Below are positions 8,971 to 14,328 of a DNA stretch of 14,328 bases, piece after piece. The notes beneath the pieces were generated by a model, which was not told the origin of the DNA, searched no databases, and worked only from the letters and a program-made list of their open reading frames with translations. Source of the DNA: JACVRW01 sp035705985. GTDB taxonomy: Bacteria; Actinomycetota; Thermoleophilia; Solirubrobacterales; Thermoleophilaceae. Within the stretch, counting starts at the first letter, position 1; each line of letters begins with the position of its first letter. The position numbers and the translations under genes are program-made. The stretch spans positions 1 to 14,328 of the forward strand of contig DASSVP010000028.1 in the NCBI GenBank assembly GCA_035705985.1. Reading direction: 5' to 3'.

Positions 8971-9825
8971 ATGGACCACCCGCGCATCGAATGGCTCGCG
9001 GACCCGGCGGTCCTCGCGCCCATCGCGCTCCTCGCAGGCATCTACGTGTGGCGCTTCCAGGAGGTCCGGCGGGAGACCGGCGGGCGCGGCGCGACCTGGC
9101 TTCACGCGCTCGCCTTCGCCGGCGCCGTGCTCGCCCTGCTCGGCGCGCTCGTCACGCCCGTCGAGGGGCTCGGCGAGGACTACCTGTTCTCGGCTCACAT
9201 GGTCCAGCACGTCCTGCTCGGCGACATCGCGCCGCTGCTGCTCCTGCTCTCGCTCTCGCGGGTCATGCTGCGCCCCGTCACCCGTCGTCTCATGCGCGTG
9301 GAACGAGCGCTCGGGCCGCTCGCCTCCCCGCCGGCCGCGATCGTCCTCTGGCTCGGCACGATGTACCTCTGGCACATCCCCGCGCTGTACGACGCCGCAG
9401 CCGAGAACGCCCTTCTGCACCTCCTCGAGCACGCCTCATTCTTCGCCGCGGGCGTCGCGCTGTGGTGGCCACTCGTCCAGCCGATCCCGATGCGGCGCGG
9501 GCTCACGGGACTCCAGCCGCTCGGGTACATCGCCGCGGCGAAGGGAGGCCTCGCAGCGCTCGGGCTCTTCCTCGCCTGGAGCTCCACGGCGCACTATCCG
9601 CACTACGAGGACGCGCCCCGGATCTGGGGCCTCAGCGCGGTCGAGGACCAGAACGTGGCGGGCGTGATCATGATGGTCGAGCAGTCGCTGACGCTCGTCC
9701 TCGTCATGGTCTGGCTCTTCACGAGGATGCTGACTCGCTCCGAGCAGGACGAGCTTCGGCGCGAGCGCATGGAGGATGCTCAAGCCTCCTCGTCGAACGT
9801 CGACATGATCAGCACCGGGCGGTAG
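8971..9825 (+). CDS. ctaG: Cytochrome c oxidase assembly factor CtaG (caa3 type)
   Basis: The 284-residue protein is very hydrophobic, with about seven predicted membrane helices (for example about 13-28, 45-63, 82-98, 121-136, 152-168, 190-204 and 228-251). It carries the histidine-rich signatures of the caa3-oxidase CtaG family: SAHMVQH (74-80), YLWHIPALYD (132-141), LLHLLEHASFF (148-158) with WWP following, and EDQNVAG (225-231). In Bacillus this membrane protein is needed for assembly of active caa3 oxidase; copper delivery is the usual idea but not proven. It stands alone here, with no oxidase subunits nearby. The last 14 residues (ASSSNVDMISTGR and just before) follow the usual charged tail, and their DNA reads as a receiver-like peptide on the other strand. 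Confidence 0.88.
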   Translation: MDHPRIEWLADPAVLAPIALLAGIYVWRFQEVRRETGGRGATWLHALAFAGAVLALLGALVTPVEGLGEDYLFSAHMVQHVLLGDIAPLLLLLSLSRVMLRPVTRRLMRVERALGPLASPPAAIVLWLGTMYLWHIPALYDAAAENALLHLLEHASFFAAGVALWWPLVQPIPMRRGLTGLQPLGYIAAAKGGLAALGLFLAWSSTAHYPHYEDAPRIWGLSAVEDQNVAGVIMMVEQSLTLVLVMVWLFTRMLTRSEQDELRRERMEDAQASSSNVDMISTGR

Positions 9826-9839
9826 CCGGCCAAGCCGGC

Positions 9840-9982
9840 GCGACTCGGGGTCGAGCGGTCTTCATGTCCCGCTACACGGACGACGTGATGGTGCGTCACG
9901 GCGTGGACGGCCTGCGGCTCGTGCAGAAGCCCTTCGGCGGCGGACGCTGCTCGGCGCGCTGCGCGGCGCGCTCGACGCTAAC
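9840..9982 (+). pseudogene. Decayed fragment of a response-regulator receiver domain
   Basis: The frame through 9858 reads VFMSRYTDDVMVRHGV (9858-9905) and then DGLRLVQKPF (to 9935). This resembles the last third of receiver domains of hybrid kinases (typically FMSGYTDD, VRHGV, LQKPF), including the conserved lysine of KPF. The expected closing helix is not in that frame. It appears in another frame from 9941 as RTLLGALRGALDAN, so one base was lost (or two gained) close to 9936-9943. No start codon, phosphoacceptor region or first half of the domain is visible upstream, where ctaG ends. The fragment runs three bases past the stop of the uridylyltransferase gene. It is best explained as the remnant of a lost gene, though the match is by eye. 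Confidence 0.6.
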
Positions 9983-11330
9983 CCTCGAGCACCGCTCCGT
10001 CCGGGATCTCCGCGGGTCCCTCCACGCGCGCGCGCCCGCGCACGACGACGTCTCTCCCGAAGCGCACGTCGCCGTCGACCTCCAGGCGCTCGGCCTCGCG
10101 CAGCGACGGCGGCCCGTGCGGGAAGCGCTCCTCGAAGTCGGCCATGAGCTTGAACTCGCCGGACAGCTCCACGATCGGGGCGGCCTGGCGCCCCCTCACG
10201 AGCCGCACGGTCCAGTCGTCCGCCAGCTCGTAGGCGTCCGAGCGCACCACCAGCAGGTTGCCGCTCGTCTTCACGGGCGCGAAGCGGGCGCGCGGCACGT
10301 GGATCGCGCCGGCGCCGTCGAACACCCCGATCGCGGCGCCCATCGCCGTCTCGAGCTGGATCACCTCGGGCGACGAAGAGTCCCTCGGGTCGACGGTCTT
10401 CCTGTTCACGATCATCGGCAGGCCGAGCACGCCGTCGCGCTCGTCGAGCGCCTCGCGAAGCGCGCGCAGGTTCACCCAGATGTTGTTCGCGTTGAAGAAG
10501 CGGTGCCGCGTCGTGTCCTCGAACGCCTCCCGGTCCTCGTCCGGGACCTGCGCCGTCTCCCGCAGCACCAGCCCGCCGTCGTCGCGCCGCCGCGCCAGGT
10601 GGCCGCCCTTGCGGTCCGCCTCCGTGCGGTCCACGACCTCCGACATGAAGGGCAGTCCCTCACGCGCGAACCATGTGAGGATGCGCGGTTCGAGCACCGC
10701 GCCGAGGTTGTCGGAGTTCGAGAGGAACATGTACTCGTAGCCGCGCTCGAGCAGCGCGTCGAGCAGCCCGGTGGTCGCGAGCGAGGTGAACACGTCGCCG
10801 TGCCCGGGCGGCGCCCACTCGAGCGCCGGGTCCGCCTGCCAGGAGACCGGCTCGAAGCCGTCGGCGAGCAGCTTCGGCACCTTGCCCTGCACGAAGTCGA
10901 GCGGCAGGCCGTCCAGCGCCAGGCCGGGGTAGCGCTCGAGTGCCGCCAGCGTGTCGTCACGCGTGGCGAAGCTGTTCATCAGCAGCAGCGGGATCTCGAC
11001 CCCGTGCCGCTCGCGCAGGTGGAGAACCTGGCGAGCGATCACGTCGAGGAACGTGTGCCCGTCCTTCACCTGGACGAGCGACTTCGCCTTCGTCATCCCC
11101 ATGCTGGTGCCGAGCCCGCCGTTCAGCTTGAGCACCACCACCTGGTCGAGCGCCGACCGGTCGGGCTCGGGCAGCCCATCCGCCTTCGGCACCTCGGCGA
11201 GCGGCTCGAGCTCGGCCTCGGGAAGCGTTCCCTGCTCGCCCTGGCGGAGGCGCTCCTCGTAGTGGGCGAAGGTGCTGATCGCGACCTCGGGAAGACCTTC
11301 CGCCCGCATCTTGTCCGTGGCCGCGCTCAC
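9978..11330 (-). CDS. UTP--glucose-1-phosphate uridylyltransferase, UDPGP (eukaryotic-like) family
   Basis: The 450-residue protein is of the UDPGP family, not the GalU family common in bacteria. It makes UDP-glucose from UTP and glucose 1-phosphate for envelope polysaccharides, glycolipids or trehalose. The nucleotide-binding loop is LNGGLGTSMGMTKAKSLV (about 69-86). Further on are APPGHGDVF (about 173-181), LSNSDNLGA (about 203-211), FFNANNIWVNL and the lysine-containing VKTSGNLLVVRSD. The C-terminus (LEVDGDVRFGRDVVVRG and on) looks like the left-handed beta-helix that ends these enzymes. The GTG at 11330 was chosen because TAGCAT (11344-11339) lies eight bases before it; a start at 11309 (ATG) is also possible. 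Upstream in-frame starts would run through the GNAT promoter. A UDP-N-acetylhexosamine activity cannot be excluded. Confidence 0.88.
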   Translation of the reverse strand: MSAATDKMRAEGLPEVAISTFAHYEERLRQGEQGTLPEAELEPLAEVPKADGLPEPDRSALDQVVVLKLNGGLGTSMGMTKAKSLVQVKDGHTFLDVIARQVLHLRERHGVEIPLLLMNSFATRDDTLAALERYPGLALDGLPLDFVQGKVPKLLADGFEPVSWQADPALEWAPPGHGDVFTSLATTGLLDALLERGYEYMFLSNSDNLGAVLEPRILTWFAREGLPFMSEVVDRTEADRKGGHLARRRDDGGLVLRETAQVPDEDREAFEDTTRHRFFNANNIWVNLRALREALDERDGVLGLPMIVNRKTVDPRDSSSPEVIQLETAMGAAIGVFDGAGAIHVPRARFAPVKTSGNLLVVRSDAYELADDWTVRLVRGRQAAPIVELSGEFKLMADFEERFPHGPPSLREAERLEVDGDVRFGRDVVVRGRARVEGPAEIPDGAVLEG

Positions 11331-11364
11331 CCCGCGGCATGCTAGAGCGACTAGGGTCGGCGCC
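11331..11364. promoter_or_regulatory. 34-bp divergent promoter between the uridylyltransferase and GNAT genes
   Basis: Leftward, TAGCAT (11344-11339) lies eight bases before the GTG at 11330. Rightward, TAGGGT (11352-11357) lies seven bases before the GTG at 11365. The two -10 elements are only seven bases apart, back to back, and neither gene has a Shine-Dalgarno sequence. The layout repeats that of the ftsH/groES-like and nrtR promoters and implies leaderless messages in both directions. Confidence 0.5.
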
Positions 11365-11838
11365 GTGATCGCCGTCGTGACGGAGGCCGACCTTCCGGAG
11401 TTGCTGCCGCTCATGCGCGGCTACTGCCAGTTCTACGAGGTGAACCCGACCGACGAAGCGCTGCTGGCGCTCGCTCGCTCGCTGATGGCGGACCCCGAGC
11501 ACGAGGGCCTCCAGCTCATCGCCCGCGACGACGACGGCACGGCGGTGGGCTTCGCGACGATCTTCTGGACCTGGTCCACGCTGAGCGCCTCGCGGCTCGG
11601 CGTGATGAATGACCTGTTCGTGGCTGAGCCGGCCCGCGGCGGCGGCGTGGCCGACGCTCTGATCGAGGCGTGCGCCGAGCGCTGCCGCGAGCGGGGCGCA
11701 ACGTCACTCGACTGGCAGACCGCGCACACGAACAAGCGCGCCCAGACGGTGTACGACCGCGTCGGCGCACGCCGCGACGACCGCTGGCTCGACTACTCGC
11801 TCGACGTCACGCCCGGGGCCACGACGCCGGCCTCGTAG
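11365..11838 (+). CDS. GNAT family N-acetyltransferase
   Basis: The 157-residue protein is a single GNAT domain of normal length. It has LIARDDDGTAVGFATIFW (51-68), strand beta4 and the acetyl-CoA loop in VMNDLFVAEPARGGGVADAL (80-99; RGGGVA is the pyrophosphate-binding turn), and the closing LDWQTAHTNKRAQTVYDRVGA (115-135). GNAT enzymes transfer an acetyl group from acetyl-CoA to an amine; the substrate cannot be told from sequence. The GTG at 11365 was chosen because it directly follows a -10 element and matches the usual start of the domain (VVTEADLPELLPLM). It diverges from the uridylyltransferase gene. Its last 46 bp overlap the end of the response regulator gene, tail to tail. Confidence 0.85.
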   Translation: MIAVVTEADLPELLPLMRGYCQFYEVNPTDEALLALARSLMADPEHEGLQLIARDDDGTAVGFATIFWTWSTLSASRLGVMNDLFVAEPARGGGVADALIEACAERCRERGATSLDWQTAHTNKRAQTVYDRVGARRDDRWLDYSLDVTPGATTPAS

Positions 11839-12467
11839 GCCAGCACAACGGCCTGGACGCGGTCCCGCACCCCGAGCTTCATCAACACGCGCGCCACGTG
11901 CGTCTTCACCGTCGTCTCCGAGACCACCAGCTCGGCGGCGATCTCGGAGTTCGACATCCCGCGCGCGATCAGCTTGAAGACCTCGAGCTCGCGCGGCGTG
12001 AGCTCCTCCAGCTCCGCGGGCGCGCGCTGCTGGGCGACCGCGCCGCGTGAGAACTCGTGGATCAGCCGCCTCGTGACCGAAGGCGCCAGCAGCGCATCGC
12101 CCTCGGCGATCACGCGGATGCCCTCCACGAGCTGCTCCGCGGGCACGTCCTTCAGGAGGAAGCCGCTCGCGCCGGCGCGGAGCGCGTCGTAGACGTACTC
12201 GTCGAGGTCGAAGGTCGTGAGCATCAGCACCTTCGGGCCCTCGCCGTCGCTGCGCGCGATCAGGCGCGTGGCCTCGATGCCGTCCATCTCGGGCATGCGG
12301 ATGTCCATCAGCACGACGTCGGGGCTCAGCCGCCGCACGCTGTCCACCGCCTGGGTGCCGTCGGCGCACTCGCCCACCACCTCGATGTCCTCCTCGGCGT
12401 CGAGGATCATGCGGAAGCCGGCGCGGATCAGCGCCTGGTCGTCGACGAGCAGCACGCGCACGCTCAC
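11793..12467 (-). CDS. Two-component response regulator, NarL/LuxR family
   Basis: The 224-residue protein pairs a receiver domain (about 3-120) with a LuxR-type helix-turn-helix (about 155-215). The receiver has the acidic pair D9/D10, phosphoacceptor D55 in LMDIRMPEMDG, T84 in MLTTFD and K106 in LLKD, so all catalytic positions are intact. The DNA-binding part reads LTPRELEVFKLIARGMSNSE then IAAELVVSETTVKTHVARVL, a standard NarL output domain. It starts with a GTG that overlaps the kinase stop (GTGA), so it is translated together with the kinase that presumably phosphorylates it. The targets are unknown; no dyad that would suggest self-regulation is visible in the window. It ends inside the GNAT gene on the opposite strand. 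Confidence 0.95.
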   Translation of the reverse strand: MSVRVLLVDDQALIRAGFRMILDAEEDIEVVGECADGTQAVDSVRRLSPDVVLMDIRMPEMDGIEATRLIARSDGEGPKVLMLTTFDLDEYVYDALRAGASGFLLKDVPAEQLVEGIRVIAEGDALLAPSVTRRLIHEFSRGAVAQQRAPAELEELTPRELEVFKLIARGMSNSEIAAELVVSETTVKTHVARVLMKLGVRDRVQAVVLAYEAGVVAPGVTSSE

Positions 12468-13672
12468 GCCGGCACCTTCCCTCCGGTCGCGCCCGACAGC
12501 GCGGCGCCCGGGACGAGTGGCCGCGCGGGCAGGCGCGCCCGGACCGCGAAGCCGCCGCCGCGCCGGCGGCCCGCCTGCACCAGCCCGCCGTAGAGGGCCG
12601 CGCGCTCGCGCATCCCCGCGAGGCCGTGGCCGCCGCCGGCATCGCTGAGGCCGTCGCCGTCCCTCGGGCCCTCGCCGTCGTCCTCGACCGAGATCACCAC
12701 CTCGTTCGGCTCGTACGACACCGTGACCGACGCCCGTGCGCTGCCCGCGTGCTTCAGGGCGTTCGTGAGCGCCTCCTGGACGATCCGGTAGGCCGTGAGC
12801 CCGATCCCCGTCGGCAGCTCCACCGGCGTGCCCACGACGCGCAGCTCCACAGGCAGGCCGGCGACCCGGGCGCTCTGGGCGAGCTCCTCTACGCGCGCGA
12901 TGGTGGGCGGGCCGGAGAGGTCCTCGCCGTCGCCTCGCCTGACCGGGCCGAACAGGTGGCGGATCTCGGCGAGCGCCTCGCGGCCGGTGCGCTCGATCAG
13001 CTCGGCGGCCTCGATCGCCTGCCTAGGGTTCCTACCCACGATCCGGCGTGCCGCGGCGGCCTGCACCACCATCACGCTGAGGTTGTGCGCGAGCACGTCG
13101 TGGAGCTCGCGCGCGATCCGGCTCCGCTCGAGCGCGATCGCGCGCTGCTCGTGCTCCTGCCGAGCGTGCTCCGCGCGCTCTGCCTTCTCGGCGAGCTCGC
13201 GCGCGAGGATGGTGTGGTTTCGAATCGTGCGTCCGGCCAGCCAGGGGACGATCCAGAAGAACGCGACCGGGAAGAAGATGTCGTTCGGGTCGAGGAGCAC
13301 CGCCAGCGTCACCATGGCGACGATCCCGGCCAGGAGCGCGTACACGCTGCGCCGCCCTTCCTCGTGGCGGCCGAGCGCATAGGCCGCGCTCACCAGCGTC
13401 AGCACCGCGGCGAACATGTGCGGCGGCTCCGTGAGCCAGGCGGCCATCACGATCAACCCGCCGAGCGCGCACCCCGCCGTCACCAGCGGATGGGAGCGCC
13501 GGACCAGGAACGCCAGCGCGATCCCGGTCATCACCGCGATGTTCAGCGCGAGTGGTCCCTCGCGGTTCGAGTTCGCCAGGAGGTCGATCACGGCCACCAC
13601 GATCAGGAACGCCACGAACACGCGGTCGAGCACCCGCCAGTCCCGCTCGCTGAGCCCGCGCAGCCGCCGCAT
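12464..13672 (-). CDS. Sensor histidine kinase, HisKA_3 (NarL-partner) family
   Basis: The 402-residue protein has an N-terminal membrane domain of about five to six helices (within about 16-148), a short coiled coil rich in Ala, Glu and Arg (about 155-185), then the kinase core. The phosphoacceptor is H191 in RIARELHDVLAHNLSVMVVQ. The N box is QEALTNALKHAG with N304, the G1 box is VEDDGEG (329-335), and GHGLAGM (349-355) is the G2 box. All are intact, so it should be active. No large extracellular sensor domain is present, which suggests that it senses a membrane or envelope state. It overlaps the regulator by GTGA downstream and a kinase-like gene by ATGA upstream, forming one operon. The signal is not known. 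Confidence 0.95.
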   Translation of the reverse strand: MRRLRGLSERDWRVLDRVFVAFLIVVAVIDLLANSNREGPLALNIAVMTGIALAFLVRRSHPLVTAGCALGGLIVMAAWLTEPPHMFAAVLTLVSAAYALGRHEEGRRSVYALLAGIVAMVTLAVLLDPNDIFFPVAFFWIVPWLAGRTIRNHTILARELAEKAERAEHARQEHEQRAIALERSRIARELHDVLAHNLSVMVVQAAAARRIVGRNPRQAIEAAELIERTGREALAEIRHLFGPVRRGDGEDLSGPPTIARVEELAQSARVAGLPVELRVVGTPVELPTGIGLTAYRIVQEALTNALKHAGSARASVTVSYEPNEVVISVEDDGEGPRDGDGLSDAGGGHGLAGMRERAALYGGLVQAGRRRGGGFAVRARLPARPLVPGAALSGATGGKVPA

Positions 13673-14328
13673 CAGCCGGACGCCTCCAGGGGAAGGCGCG
13701 CCCTCAGGCGAAAGGTGTCGTCGACATGCGCCGCGCGCAGGTGGCCGCCGTACAGGCCCACCCGGTCGCGCAGGCCGGGCAGCCGGTCGGACCCGCCGCC
13801 CCTGCGGTCGTCGGTCACCTGGAGCTGGAGCTCACCTGACGTATAGCGCAGCAGGATCTCGGCGGCGACCGCCCCCCTCTCGCTGGCCGCGTCCAAGGCG
13901 TCCTCCACCACGCGGTACGCCGTCAGGTCTATTCCGGGTGGCAGCGAGCGGCGCTCGCCCTCGATCCGAAGCTCCACCCCCAACCCGCGCTCGCGGTTGC
14001 GCTCGACCAGCGCCTCGACGCGTCCGAGCCCAGGCTGCGGCGCGAGTTCGAGCGCGTCGCCGTCGCGCCGGAGCACGCCGAGCAGGCGGCGCATCTCCGA
14101 GAGCGCGTCACGGCCGGTGTCCTCGACGGCCGCCAGCGCCGTAGCGGCCTGCGCCGGCCCGCCCGCGTCGAGCGCGCGCGGCACGGCCTGCGCCTGCACG
14201 ACCATCGCGCTCACGCCGTTCGCCACAAGCGCCTGAAGCTCGCCCGCGATCCTGGCGCGCTCGTCCTCGACCGCGGTGCGCGCCCGATCCTCACGCTCCC
14301 CATCAGCGCGCTCGGCCTTCTCGCGCAG
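13672..14328 (-). CDS. Degenerate HisKA_3-type histidine kinase-like protein (partial, pseudokinase)
   Basis: The gene runs in from beyond the right end; 218 C-terminal residues are visible, in one open frame with normal codon use. It aligns with the kinase core of the next gene, but the key residues are lost. The H box reads ARIAGELQALVANGVSAMVV, with Gln (visible residue 32) in place of the phosphoacceptor His. The N box Asn is replaced (YRVVEDALDAASERGA against YRIVQEALTNALKHAG). The G1 glycine is gone (VTDDRRGG), and the G2 box GHGLAGM has become DRLPGL. The fold-supporting parts, such as LPPGIDLTAYRVVEDAL and LRDRVGLYGG, are kept. The stop overlaps the ATG of the intact kinase in an ATGA, so the two are made together. 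A role as a dimer partner or allosteric subunit is inference. Confidence 0.8.
   Translation of the reverse strand: MREKAERADGEREDRARTAVEDERARIAGELQALVANGVSAMVVQAQAVPRALDAGGPAQAATALAAVEDTGRDALSEMRRLLGVLRRDGDALELAPQPGLGRVEALVERNRERGLGVELRIEGERRSLPPGIDLTAYRVVEDALDAASERGAVAAEILLRYTSGELQLQVTDDRRGGGSDRLPGLRDRVGLYGGHLRAAHVDDTFRLRARLPLEASG

Noticed and set aside
9825..9839. GCCGGC-CAA-GCCGGC after ctaG as a terminator
   Set aside because: A six-base stem with a three-base loop and no T-tract; such repeats of a palindromic hexamer are common at this GC content. Kept only as a weak possibility.
8826..11345. A rightward open frame of more than 800 codons through ctaG and the uridylyltransferase gene
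   Set aside because: It is a shadow of ctaG in another frame and of the antisense of the uridylyltransferase gene. The product is arginine-, alanine- and histidine-rich with no domain, as expected for antisense of GC-rich genes. Only its short middle stretch (9840-9935) has meaning, as the receiver remnant.
11331..11414. Upstream starts for the uridylyltransferase gene
   Set aside because: They would run across the GNAT promoter and start; the added leader has no family likeness, and TAGCAT marks 11330.

Overview
The window reads as chromosomal DNA of a high-GC Gram-positive bacterium, most likely a deep-branching actinobacterial lineage such as Thermoleophilia (inference from very high GC at third codon positions, the comF-hpf-secA-prfB order, an actinobacterial-style NrtR, and starts that sit directly behind -10 elements). 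It is gene-dense: no gap exceeds about 150 bases, and I see no rRNA, tRNA, CRISPR array or insertion sequence. Nearly every gene is a recognisable housekeeping or regulatory family.

Layout. (1) Positions 1-826: the first 25 codons of an unidentified leftward gene, a 29-bp divergent promoter holding an inverted repeat, and an NrtR-type regulator whose Nudix box has lost its catalytic residues. (2) 801-3571, leftward: ftsH followed by nadC with an ATGA overlap; nadC meets nrtR tail to tail. (3) 3572-3968: a 40-bp divergent promoter and a rightward orphan GroES-like gene, whose end overlaps prfB. (4) 3933-8908, leftward: comF, a short hpf, secA and prfB. prfB must be read through a programmed +1 frameshift (CTT TGA C), and its true start lies inside the end of secA. 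(5) 8971-9982, rightward: ctaG, then a frameshifted fragment of a response-regulator receiver domain. (6) 9978-11838: a leftward UDPGP-type uridylyltransferase and a rightward GNAT acetyltransferase, fired from a 34-bp divergent promoter. (7) 11793-14328, leftward: an operon of a degenerate histidine-kinase-like gene (cut by the window end), an intact HisKA_3 histidine kinase and a NarL-type response regulator, each overlapping the next by 4 bp.

How they fit together. comF-hpf-secA-prfB and ftsH form a protein export, translation termination and membrane quality-control block. nrtR beside nadC links NAD regulation to NAD synthesis. The right-hand end is a two-component system with an extra pseudokinase.

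The points most worth a second look are the prfB frameshift without an obvious Shine-Dalgarno-like stimulator, the pseudokinase coupled to an intact kinase and regulator, the dyad over the nrtR promoter, the decayed receiver fragment, and the set of very short back-to-back promoters with apparently leaderless starts.
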